Shown: positions 1 through 6,978 of the stretch, piece after piece
Position numbering within the stretch: the stretch's first letter is position 1
How the letters are laid out: every line of letters begins with the position of its first letter
Origin: Bacillota bacterium
Lineage (GTDB): Bacteria > Bacillota > Clostridia > Acetivibrionales > DTU013
Direction of reading: 5' to 3'
Length of the DNA stretch: 28,202 nucleotides
Assembly (NCBI GenBank): GCA_023439545.1
Contig: JAEXNT010000038.1
Span: 1-28,202, forward strand
Notes under the pieces: model-generated
What the model was told of the DNA's origin: nothing
The model's database searches: none
The model's input: the letters and a program-made list of their open reading frames with translations, nothing else
Position numbers and translations under genes: made by a program

Positions 1-108
1 ACCCCCTAAAGAGGCACCACCTTTTACATCATAATCTTTTGAAAAACTAACTTCCATCATTGGTTTTGAAAAAGTAACTTCCACATCACTAACCTGCAGG
101 GGTGGAAT
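1..108 (-). other. Possible coding fragment with a 9-residue repeat, running off the left edge
   Basis: On the minus strand an open frame runs from about 108 to the window edge. It contains a nearly exact 20-nt direct repeat (37-56 and 64-83, one mismatch) with a 27-nt period, so the frame carries a 9-residue repeat of the form EVTFSKPMM / EVSFSKDYD. An in-frame stop lies just upstream at about 112 and there is no convincing start codon or ribosome-binding site. I read it as a gene remnant or repeat fragment. No function is assigned. Confidence 0.3.
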
Positions 109-162
109 TTAAATTTTCAAATGAGCCAAAGAAATAGATGAATTGAAAAAAATTATCATGTA

Positions 163-191
163 TTGACACTATGGTAAAATTGTGAAATAAT
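163..191 (+). promoter_or_regulatory. Sigma-A promoter of the methyltransferase operon
   Basis: TTGACA at 163-168, a 17-bp spacer, and AATAAT at 186-191 (5/6 match to TATAAT). Transcription would begin near 198 and leave a leader of about 160 nt before the first start codon at 361. That leader contains an intrinsic terminator. Confidence 0.75.
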
Positions 192-280
192 ACCTCAAAA
201 GTGAGTATGCTTAGCACTTGATTTACATAGATCTGCAAGCAGCATAGGGACATAAAAAGTCTTACACGCAGTATGATATA

Positions 281-321
281 CCCTGCGGAGTCACTCTTAC
301 GAGTGATCCTGCGGGGTTTTT
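281..321 (+). terminator. Intrinsic terminator in the leader of the methyltransferase operon (attenuator candidate)
   Basis: The arms 281-296 and 301-316 pair over 16 positions with one mismatch and a few G.U pairs. The loop is TTAC and the hairpin is followed by TTTTT at 317-321. It lies between a strong promoter and the ribosome-binding site of the first gene. CGCAG at 267-271 could pair with CTGCG in the terminator's 5' arm as a competing fold. A four-codon reading frame (MLST, 207-221) precedes it, with only a weak ribosome-binding site. Confidence 0.7.
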
Positions 322-360
322 GATATTTCTAAATAGAAATAAACAGGGGGGGGTGATATT

Positions 361-1050
361 ATGAATAAAACAGAGATCATAAAGAAGCATTTTGAGGAAG
401 AAGCCAGGGAATATGATGAGATAATTCTGAAAATCATCCCATATTATAAAGAAATGGTTAAAGCTTTGATCCTATCGCTGCCTTTTGGCGGAAGCGACGC
501 TTTGAAAGTAATGGACCTTGGCTGCGGGACCGGAACTTTGGCGAAGGAAGTCAAGGATGCGTTTCCAAATGCCGCTATCGACTGCATCGATCTTTCGGAG
601 AATATGCTTCATATGGCGAAAGCCAAGCTGGCGGACTGCAGCGGCGTTTCCTTCACAGCCTGCGATTTCAATGCTTACGATTTCGGGGGCGGTTATGATG
701 TGATCGTTTCATCGCTTGCGCTGCATCACCTCGTTACTGATGAGGAAAAGAGGAAATTTTACGGCAGGATATATGACTCCCTGTCCGATGGAGGAGTTTT
801 CTGCAACGCGGATGTCGTGCTGGGGAGCAGCGATTACTTACAGCAGCGCTATATCGGGAAATGGAAGGAGTTTATAAACAGGAGTGTTTCACCCGAAGAG
901 GCAGAAAACAAGTGGATGGTGAATTACAAAAGGGAAGACAGTCCTTCGGTATTGATGAGGCAGCTTGGCTGGCTCGGGGACATCGGTTTCAAAAATGTCG
1001 ACGTCATATGGAAGTATTACAATTTCAGTGTTTACGGCGGGCAAAAATAA
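361..1050 (+). CDS. Class I SAM-dependent methyltransferase
   Basis: This 229-residue protein has a seven-strand Rossmann methyltransferase fold. Motif I is MDLGCGTGTLAKEV near residue 50, an acidic residue follows at the end of strand beta-2 (DCIDLSENM), and motif IV-V is DVIVSSLALHHL near residue 113, resembling the UbiE/CmoA-like group. The substrate cannot be read from the sequence. The ATG follows a G8 run plus GGTGAT, which acts as an unusual ribosome-binding site. The next gene starts 17 nt downstream and encodes a methyltransferase with a similar C-terminus (FSVYGGQK here, IAIFGGRK there), so the two are probably a duplicated pair in one operon. Expression is probably controlled by the leader terminator. 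Confidence 0.85.
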   Translation: MNKTEIIKKHFEEEAREYDEIILKIIPYYKEMVKALILSLPFGGSDALKVMDLGCGTGTLAKEVKDAFPNAAIDCIDLSENMLHMAKAKLADCSGVSFTACDFNAYDFGGGYDVIVSSLALHHLVTDEEKRKFYGRIYDSLSDGGVFCNADVVLGSSDYLQQRYIGKWKEFINRSVSPEEAENKWMVNYKREDSPSVLMRQLGWLGDIGFKNVDVIWKYYNFSVYGGQK

Positions 1051-1067
1051 TATCGGGAGATGATATA

Positions 1068-1805
1068 ATGGCTGATCTCAATTATGAGGTCTGGAAGGAT
1101 AAAGCACTGGCAGACAGGTTCCTCAACGGGGTAAGAGGCGCCATGCCCTTGGCGGAGGAGCAGTTCGAAATAGTGCTGAAGCTTATCGAAATGAATAAAA
1201 AGCCGGTCAGATCGTTCCTTGACCTGGGGAGCGGAGACGGAATCATGGCGTCGGTGGTATTATCCGCATACCCTGAAGCAAAGGGCGTATTGCTCGACAT
1301 ATCGGAATATATGATAGCGGCTGCGCGTGAGAAGCTTGACGAATTCAAATACAATCTTGGATTCACCGTTTTCGACTACGGCGACAGGAATTGGACCGGC
1401 ATGGTCAAATCAGGAGTCCCTTACGACGTTATAATTTCGGGGCTTTCGATACACCACCAGCCGGATGAAAGAAAGCGGGAGATATATAAGGAGGTATTCG
1501 GGCTTCTCGGCAAAGGGGGTCTGTTCATCAACCTCGAACACGTGGCTTCCCCCACAAAATGGGTAAACTCCCTGTTCAGCGAGACTTTCATAGATTCGCT
1601 TTATGAAATGAACAGAAAGAAAAATCCCGCTATAACGAGAGAATGGGTTGCAAACGAAATGTACAACCGTTCCGACAAGGAATCCAACATACTCGCGCCC
1701 GTCGGTGTACAGTGCGACTGGCTCAGGAACGCAGGCTTCGAAGACGTGGATTGCTATTTCAAAATCTACGAGATAGCGATCTTCGGAGGCAGGAAGCCTC
1801 GGTAA
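1068..1805 (+). CDS. Class I SAM-dependent methyltransferase, paralogue of the preceding gene
   Basis: The protein is 245 residues. The ATG at 1068 was chosen because GGGAGATGAT sits just upstream and because earlier in-frame starts fall inside the previous gene. Motif I is FLDLGSGDGIMASVV, the beta-2 acidic residue lies in LLDISEYM, and a DVIISGLSIHHQPDERKR block corresponds to the VSSLALHHL block of the upstream protein. It is 17 nt downstream of its paralogue and about 46 nt upstream of the Fe-S/GNAT gene, so the three are probably co-transcribed. The substrate is unknown; small-molecule, rRNA and tRNA methylation are all compatible with the fold. Confidence 0.85.
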   Translation: MADLNYEVWKDKALADRFLNGVRGAMPLAEEQFEIVLKLIEMNKKPVRSFLDLGSGDGIMASVVLSAYPEAKGVLLDISEYMIAAAREKLDEFKYNLGFTVFDYGDRNWTGMVKSGVPYDVIISGLSIHHQPDERKREIYKEVFGLLGKGGLFINLEHVASPTKWVNSLFSETFIDSLYEMNRKKNPAITREWVANEMYNRSDKESNILAPVGVQCDWLRNAGFEDVDCYFKIYEIAIFGGRKPR

Positions 1806-1851
1806 GCGTCATATATAAGGGTAAGAAAATGTTTGGCAAAGGGGTGTCGTA

Positions 1852-2997
1852 ATGGATATCGGTGAATACATCAAAAAGAAGCTGCTGGAGAAGGGAGCTT
1901 CGACAGTCGGGTTTGCAGATCTGTCAAGCGTCCCGGAACAGGCGAGAAACGGGTTCCCTTATGGGATCATTATAGGGATGGCACTCGATCCTGGGATTGT
2001 ACTCGGTATAAAAAACGGACCGACCCAGGAATATTACGATGAATACATACGGCTGAACGATTGCCTGGACAGTCTTGACAAATATACGGAGAAGCTCCTG
2101 AAGGAAAACGGATACGCCGCAATGGCCATGACCAGGGAAAATGTGATAACCGATGAAAATACAAGGCGTTCAAGGCTGCCGTATAAAACCGTAGCTACAA
2201 GGGCAGGCATCGGCTGGATCGGGAAATGCGCCCTGCTTGTGACTGAGGAATTCGGTTCGGCTATTCGCCTGAGCAGCGTGCTTACCAATGCCGGCCTTGC
2301 CGCGGGGACGCCCGTCGAGATGTCCAGGTGCGGGGACTGCAGCAAGTGTAAGGAGGCGTGTCCCGCGGGAGCTGTTTCTGGGGAGTTGTGGGAGGTTGGC
2401 AGGGATAGGGATTTATTTTACAATGCATTCGACTGCAGGCGTACTGCCCGGGAAAGGGCTGCAAGGATCGGCATAGAAGAGACTATCTGCGGACTTTGTA
2501 TTGCTAATTGCCCGTGGACACGGCGCTACCTTGAAAAAAGCATCCGTTATATGGCAGGGGGACTGGAACTACTTCCTCAGGTCGAGCCGCTCTGGTATGG
2601 TTTACGAGAGCACCATGGCGCAATTTCGGCCGATTTCTCCGAAAGCATAAGAAAACGCAGCTTTGAAGAGAGAGCCTTCGATTTCACAAGAAATTCGGAT
2701 CGCTGCACTTACAGGGTGGAACTGGCGAAATCCGGCCGTGCAGATAAGGCCGTCGGCTACTGTATCAGTTCGGTAAGCGACGATATGAGCGGCGAAGTCG
2801 ATTCTCTGTTTGTGGACGGAGCCTGCAGGGGACTGAAAATAGGGGAGCAGTTGATGAAAAACGCATTGGCCTGGATGGATGAAAAAGGCGTAAAACGGAA
2901 GAGAATCAATGTAATGGCGGGAAACGATGTTCTGGGATTTTATGAAAGGTTCGGTTTCAAGACCAGGTCATTGATACTGGAACAGGCACAGCTTTGA
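1852..2997 (+). CDS. QueG-like 4Fe-4S protein fused to a GNAT acetyltransferase domain
   Basis: This 381-residue protein has two modules. Residues 1 to about 230 resemble the epoxyqueuosine reductase (QueG) family: ATRAGIGWIGKCALLV near 116, then a double cluster-binding region with CGDCSKCKEACP (Cys160, 163, 166, 170) and CGLCIANCP (Cys213, 216, 220). Residues from about 238 to the end look like a GNAT domain: LWYGLREHH at the start, then VDSLFVDGACRGLKIGEQLM (acetyl-CoA loop) and FYERFGFK. The reading frame is continuous across the junction. A true QueG is a cobalamin- and Fe-S-dependent tRNA enzyme; this shorter relative may act on something else. The ATG is preceded by AAAGGGGTGTCGT. It follows the two methyltransferases and probably shares their operon. 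Confidence 0.8.
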   Translation: MDIGEYIKKKLLEKGASTVGFADLSSVPEQARNGFPYGIIIGMALDPGIVLGIKNGPTQEYYDEYIRLNDCLDSLDKYTEKLLKENGYAAMAMTRENVITDENTRRSRLPYKTVATRAGIGWIGKCALLVTEEFGSAIRLSSVLTNAGLAAGTPVEMSRCGDCSKCKEACPAGAVSGELWEVGRDRDLFYNAFDCRRTARERAARIGIEETICGLCIANCPWTRRYLEKSIRYMAGGLELLPQVEPLWYGLREHHGAISADFSESIRKRSFEERAFDFTRNSDRCTYRVELAKSGRADKAVGYCISSVSDDMSGEVDSLFVDGACRGLKIGEQLMKNALAWMDEKGVKRKRINVMAGNDVLGFYERFGFKTRSLILEQAQL

Positions 2998-3108
2998 AAA
3001 TTTGCACAGAGGACACAACATTTTTTCGTACGGATCGTATATTTATATGACTAAAACAATTGATAATGAATGTTTTCGGTCAATCAAGTATATTAAGGAG
3101 CGCTTGTT

Positions 3109-3429
3109 ATGAAAAAGAAAATACTGATCCTGGGCATTGCCGTAATAATGATGTTTGTCCTGCTTACGGGCTGTGTTCCGGGCGACGGAACGTATACGGC
3201 AGACAAACCGGCCGGCTTCTTCTGGGGGATATGGCACGGTTGGATAGCGCCGGTATCGCTGATCCTGGGGCTGTTCAAAAAGGGCTGCCGCGTATATGAA
3301 ACGATGAATACCGGCTGGTGGTATGATTTCGGCTTCTACATAGCCATTATCAGCGGTTTCGGAGGATTATCGCTGGTTCGTCAAAAGAACCGCGGTAATG
3401 AATGCAAGCAGAACCAGCATAAGCAGTAG
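3109..3429 (+). CDS. Small membrane lipoprotein of unknown function
   Basis: The 106-residue protein starts with a lipoprotein signal peptide (MKKK, a hydrophobic stretch, then the lipobox LLTGC with the lipidated Cys at residue 21). Two further hydrophobic segments flank GIWHGWIAPVSLI and the region around WWYDFGFYIAII, and the C-terminus is polar and basic. AAGGAG lies at a proper distance upstream. I recall this GIWHGWIAP-type small protein as widespread in bacteria but know no assigned role. An Lnt-like lipoprotein N-acyltransferase is encoded 1.4 kb away, which may be coincidence. Confidence 0.75.
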   Translation: MKKKILILGIAVIMMFVLLTGCVPGDGTYTADKPAGFFWGIWHGWIAPVSLILGLFKKGCRVYETMNTGWWYDFGFYIAIISGFGGLSLVRQKNRGNECKQNQHKQ

Positions 3430-3451
3430 CAATTTATCAGGAGGTTGAAAT

Positions 3452-4276
3452 ATGATCCGGTTATTGAATAATAACGATAAGCAGACCGTTTTGGAGTATA
3501 TCTGCAGAAATGATATCGAGACCTCCTTCCTCTATGCAAATGTCATCAGGGTCGGATTGGAAAACGACAGGGAGACAAGGAGATGTGCGGATTACTACGG
3601 CTATTTCGAGGAAACCGGACTTAGTGGCATACTCCCCTTTTACAACCTTGGAAGCTGCATACCGCATTATGAATCGGAACAGGCAATAGCTTTGTTCGCG
3701 CAGATCATGAAGGAGACGAAGTTCGAATACCTCCTGGGCATGGCAAGGCTTGTGAGGCCTCTTTATCAAAGCATCAGGGATTTCAAGAAAATCAAGGTAT
3801 GCAATGAGAGCTGTTATTTTATCAACAGGGGCTTAACACCTTTCAAGGCAGAAGGGATCGAATTCAGGGAAGCGTCCGAAGCTGCCTGTGACGACAGCCT
3901 GCTTGATTTTCTTGTGCGCGTAAGGAATGTGGGCTTTCATGAAAATGTAAGCCGTGAGGATGAACTGAAAAGGCTGAGCAACGACCCGGAGGAGGACGCT
4001 GTGATCGCGATTGCCAATGGCAAACCGGTGGCCTTTGCCAATATCCAGACCTATACAAAGTCTTTGAGCCAGATAGGCTCGGTATATACCGAAGAAGCGG
4101 AGCGAGGTAAGGGCTACTGCAAGGCGGTCGTATCGGAAGTTTGCAGGAGGATAGCGCTCCGGGGGAAAATACCCGCGCTGTTTGCAAGAAAAAATAATGA
4201 ACCTGCCCTGAAGGCTTATACTGCCATAGGCTTTGAACCTTTCGACGATTATCTTTTCGTCGAATTGGAAGTCTGA
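3452..4276 (+). CDS. GNAT-family N-acetyltransferase
   Basis: The protein is 274 residues. The C-terminal half (from about residue 135) has a recognisable GNAT fold: VAFANIQTYTKSLSQIGSVY leads into the acetyl-CoA pyrophosphate loop EERGKGYC-like segment (EAERGKGYCKAVV), followed by NNEPALKAYTAIGFEP, the usual C-terminal GNAT signature. The N-terminal half is probably a degenerate GNAT-like domain. The ribosome-binding site AGGAGG is well placed before the ATG. It starts 22 nt after the lipoprotein gene, so the two are probably one operon. The substrate is not predictable. Confidence 0.85.
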   Translation: MIRLLNNNDKQTVLEYICRNDIETSFLYANVIRVGLENDRETRRCADYYGYFEETGLSGILPFYNLGSCIPHYESEQAIALFAQIMKETKFEYLLGMARLVRPLYQSIRDFKKIKVCNESCYFINRGLTPFKAEGIEFREASEAACDDSLLDFLVRVRNVGFHENVSREDELKRLSNDPEEDAVIAIANGKPVAFANIQTYTKSLSQIGSVYTEEAERGKGYCKAVVSEVCRRIALRGKIPALFARKNNEPALKAYTAIGFEPFDDYLFVELEV

Positions 4277-4343
4277 TTTTATATGATGTGAACAAAGCTA
4301 AAAAGAATAATTTAGCAGGAATATTACCGCTTAACCTGCGCAC

Positions 4344-4349
4344 TATAAT
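4344..4349 (+). promoter_or_regulatory. Candidate -10 element for the structured RNA
   Basis: A perfect TATAAT lies 6 nt before the 5' arm of the closing stem that starts at 4355. No good -35 hexamer is seen 16-18 bp upstream, so the assignment rests on the -10 match and its position. Confidence 0.4.
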
Positions 4350-4354
4350 AGCGT

Positions 4355-4740
4355 AAGGAACGTAACGGTTGAGCCAAGATCTATATATGCTCTGTGTCGG
4401 GGCGTATATGGGTCGGCCAAAGATTGTATACAGGTCTATGCGGCTTGTATGCAGTCGGAGGGAAGATTCTGCCGGGTGGGGAAAGGTTTTATTATAGTCG
4501 CTGTTGTTTACTTGATTGTAATAAGATCCCAACTTATCCGTCAGGGTCGAGCTAAGATCCTGCAGATTGCTGAAATGGTCATATACAGCCCGCCGGTTGT
4601 ATATGGCTGTGTAAGTAGTCTGCATGGTCGAACAAACCATCAGTACAGGTTGTGAACTGCTTGGTATTGGTCGTGAGATCAATGCCGGGTAATAAGCGAT
4701 CTGCATTGGTGCAAGTTAGATCGTTGCGTTCCTTATTTTT
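4355..4740 (+). ncRNA. Putative structured noncoding RNA of about 380 nt, class unknown
   Basis: There is no plausible gene here, but the plus strand folds extensively. A 13-bp closing stem joins 4355-4367 to 4722-4734 with one G.U pair and is followed by TTATTTTT. Inside are hairpins with long uninterrupted arms: 4378-4393/4399-4414 (16 bp), 4422-4436/4442-4456 (15 bp), 4485-4499/4514-4529 (15 bp, one bulge), 4542-4548/4556-4562 (7 bp), 4562-4570/4615-4623 enclosing 4576-4590/4595-4609 (9 and 15 bp), and 4663-4672/4677-4686 (10 bp, GUGA tetraloop). Many pairs are G.U, which preserves an RNA fold but not a DNA palindrome. CC-AA(A)-GAY before and GUC-GG after recur around the first two hairpins. 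It does not match RNase P, tmRNA, SRP or 6S as I know them. Confidence 0.6.
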
Positions 4741-4759
4741 ATGTTCAAAAGTAATTAGT

Positions 4760-4815
4760 AAAGGGGACGGCGCTCCTGCATATCAAGATCGAGGAGACCG
4801 GCCCCTTTATTTTTG
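4760..4815. terminator. Bidirectional intrinsic terminator
   Basis: AAAGGGG at 4760-4766 pairs with CCCCTTT at 4802-4808. Inside, CTCCT (4773-4777) pairs with AGGAG (4792-4796). T-rich sequence follows on the plus strand and A-rich sequence precedes it. It separates the structured RNA from the minus-strand lnt-like gene ending at 4830 and could serve both. Confidence 0.65.
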
Positions 4816-4829
4816 TTCTATTATCAAAC

Positions 4830-6344
4830 CTAGGCAGCAGGACCTTTTCCCGGAATATCCTCAACTTGTTCATTAATACGTTTTTTACGCACGATGGCAG
4901 TTATCGCAAAAATCCAGAATCCCAGTACTGAAAGCTGTCCGAACAGATCGCCAATGACCGGGTACAACGCGGGGATACCTTTTGCAGGGACATATGAGAT
5001 CATTGCTTCATCACCGCTGTTGAAATAATTCTTTTGTGCGATTGTCCTGCCTGTGCCGTCAACCGTTATGGATAAACCGGAGTTTACGATCCTTACCAGA
5101 GAAAAACCGTTTTCGACAGCCCTGAAAACAGCCATGTTCGTATGTAGCGGATCGATCGCCTCCCAGTCGTTGGACGGAGCAAACATTATATCTGCCTTTC
5201 CCTTTCCGGCTTGGCGGATCAAAGACGGGAAATCCATATCAAAGCAGACAACTGTAGAAATGTTGCCGTATGGAGTGCTGATAACAGGTATCTTTCCGTC
5301 GCCGGCAACGCACAATTCTCCCGGTACCGGTCTGGATTTCAGGTAATCGGCCGTTATTTTTCCTGAAGGCTCGATCAATACGACTTTGTTTTTACTGAGC
5401 GTCTTTGGATAATCCTCAGGAATTACGGACATTGCCGCAACCAAATAAATGTTTTTTTCCATTGCCAGTTGTATGCAGCGTTTGGTAAAGGCTTCTTCAG
5501 ACTCGGACGGAATAGCAACCGCCCCCTCCGACCACGCTACGATATTTGCGCCGGAGTCGGCTTCTCTGCGGCTCCTCTCAATAAATTCGTCGTCCACTCC
5601 CTTAGCCAGATCAAGTATTACAGAGCGGAAATTATCAGGGGCTTTTTTGTACAGTTCATTCAGATCCTTTTCAGCCTTGTTCTTCGTATATACGTGGGTA
5701 CCGGTGATCGTAGCTATCCTTGCAGTATCGGCGCCGGGAGATATCAGGTTCAGCCTGATGCCTCCGTATACAAAAACTGCGGCAAGTATGCATGAATAAA
5801 TTACAACTCCCCTTCGGATGTCTTTCCATACCCATTTCCTGTCCCAGGCAAAGTTTATTACGGAAGCAAACCAGGCCATCACGAAGATGATGCCCCATAT
5901 GCCTGTCACTGAAGCAAGCTGTATGAAGGTAAGGTTGTCGTACTGCGTATATGCAATAGAGCTCCAGGTCCCGTACGGGTTTGCAATTGAGCTTATATAC
6001 TCCAGTGCGGTCCAGGTCAACGGAAATACGAGGGTGGAAGCGAATCCGCCGATGCGCGGCGATATAAGACGATCGGCAATATAGGGAAGGAAGGATATCG
6101 CAGTCATTCCGCCCACCACAATATAGTAAAGGCTTCCCTTCAAAGGAATGATGCCTTCAAAAATGTAAAAAGCTATGGCGATGTTTGCTATGATGCCGAT
6201 AAGGATACCGGGCAACGGCTTGCTCTTTCGTACGAACCTCAGGAAAAAGATCATAGCGATCACCACCGCAGCGGGTATGATCTGCTTGCCGTTGGAAAAT
6301 AGCTGTGAGATGATGCCGATTATTAACCAGACTAAATTGATCAT
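4830..6344 (-). CDS. lnt: Apolipoprotein N-acyltransferase-like membrane protein with a nitrilase domain
   Basis: The 504-residue protein has an N-terminal block of several membrane segments (residues 1 to about 197) followed by a carbon-nitrogen hydrolase (nitrilase) domain. The expected catalytic residues are visible: Glu273 in AWSEGAVAIP, Lys336 in ADYLKSRPVPGE, and Cys367 in VVCFDMDFP. The length is close to that of Escherichia coli Lnt (about 512). Lnt transfers a third acyl chain from phospholipid to the N-terminal Cys of lipoproteins at the membrane. Lnt is classically a Gram-negative and actinobacterial enzyme, so its presence here is notable, though Lnt-like genes do occur in some Clostridia. 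AGGGG lies upstream of the ATG. A convergent terminator follows the gene. Confidence 0.8.
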   Translation of the reverse strand: MINLVWLIIGIISQLFSNGKQIIPAAVVIAMIFFLRFVRKSKPLPGILIGIIANIAIAFYIFEGIIPLKGSLYYIVVGGMTAISFLPYIADRLISPRIGGFASTLVFPLTWTALEYISSIANPYGTWSSIAYTQYDNLTFIQLASVTGIWGIIFVMAWFASVINFAWDRKWVWKDIRRGVVIYSCILAAVFVYGGIRLNLISPGADTARIATITGTHVYTKNKAEKDLNELYKKAPDNFRSVILDLAKGVDDEFIERSRREADSGANIVAWSEGAVAIPSESEEAFTKRCIQLAMEKNIYLVAAMSVIPEDYPKTLSKNKVVLIEPSGKITADYLKSRPVPGELCVAGDGKIPVISTPYGNISTVVCFDMDFPSLIRQAGKGKADIMFAPSNDWEAIDPLHTNMAVFRAVENGFSLVRIVNSGLSITVDGTGRTIAQKNYFNSGDEAMISYVPAKGIPALYPVIGDLFGQLSVLGFWIFAITAIVRKKRINEQVEDIPGKGPAA

Positions 6345-6452
6345 TTGAACTAACCCCTCAATCTTCAGTTTTAGTAAGCATACAAATGTTTACGTTTTCC
6401 ACCTTACTATGTCTGACAATTTTGGGGCAGACGCCTGCCGTGGTTGAACAGC

Positions 6453-6863
6453 CTAACGCGGAGCGCATTCGATGCACATACCCTCGTCTTCATTGAAATC
6501 TATATCGCAAACCCGCCTGCGGCAGCACTGGCAGCGGTTGAAATATTGCTGTGCTTCGTTTTGAGCCGTAATGAAAGCTTCCTCGTGTTCCTTCTGCCAT
6601 TCCGGGCTCATATTGTTCAGCCTGCCGGACAAAGCATCGCTTCCGATACCGGAACTGCAAACAGTCACGCCGGCGGCGCCGCCGAAGAGGTGACTGAGCG
6701 CTTTTGCCCCGCCTGACAGATTTCTGAGCAATGCGCCCTTTTTACTTGTTTCCGACTCCAAAAGAGTGGATCTGAAGCCATCATTGCAGAGATCGCAATG
6801 AAAGGTGAATTGAAAACCTGTTTCCGAACTGTTATCTTCATATCTGCGTGTGAACGGATTCAA
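6453..6863 (-). CDS. Zinc-ribbon protein of unknown function
   Basis: This 136-residue soluble protein has paired Cys motifs at each end: CDLC near residue 23 and, at the C-terminus, CQCC ... C ... CIEC, consistent with one or two zinc-ribbon sites. Between them are a Gly/Ala-rich segment (about residues 50-80) and a charged helical stretch (PEWQKEHEEAFITAQNEAQ). A similar layout occurs in clostridial zinc-ribbon hypothetical proteins, often fused to or near membrane or phage-shock functions, but I cannot name a function. It lies between the lnt-like gene and the chromate transporter genes on the same strand, separated from each by about 110 nt. Confidence 0.65.
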   Translation of the reverse strand: MNPFTRRYEDNSSETGFQFTFHCDLCNDGFRSTLLESETSKKGALLRNLSGGAKALSHLFGGAAGVTVCSSGIGSDALSGRLNNMSPEWQKEHEEAFITAQNEAQQYFNRCQCCRRRVCDIDFNEDEGMCIECAPR

Positions 6864-6978
6864 TCATGACCATCTCCCTTTGGTTTTCTTAATCTTATTT
6901 TAAAGATTAGGAAAGCCGCTGTAATCATCTTGAAGGTATGAAGAAAAGTTAATCAGGGGTGATTCGGGGGTGATTGTT

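Noticed and set aside
198..321. Known riboswitch class in the methyltransferase leader
   Set aside because: I compared it by eye with consensus motifs of SAM, purine, cobalamin, THF, c-di-GMP, guanidine, Mn and T-box leaders and saw no match, so it is reported only as an unassigned attenuator.
3864..4706. Long minus-strand reading frame of 280 codons
   Set aside because: It covers the 3' half of the GNAT gene in antisense and then the structured RNA region. Its translation shows no domain, and the plus-strand GNAT has clear motifs.
4355..4734. Retron msr-msd RNA or CRISPR array as the explanation for the hairpin region
   Set aside because: No reverse transcriptase is encoded nearby, and the hairpins differ in sequence and spacing, unlike CRISPR repeats.
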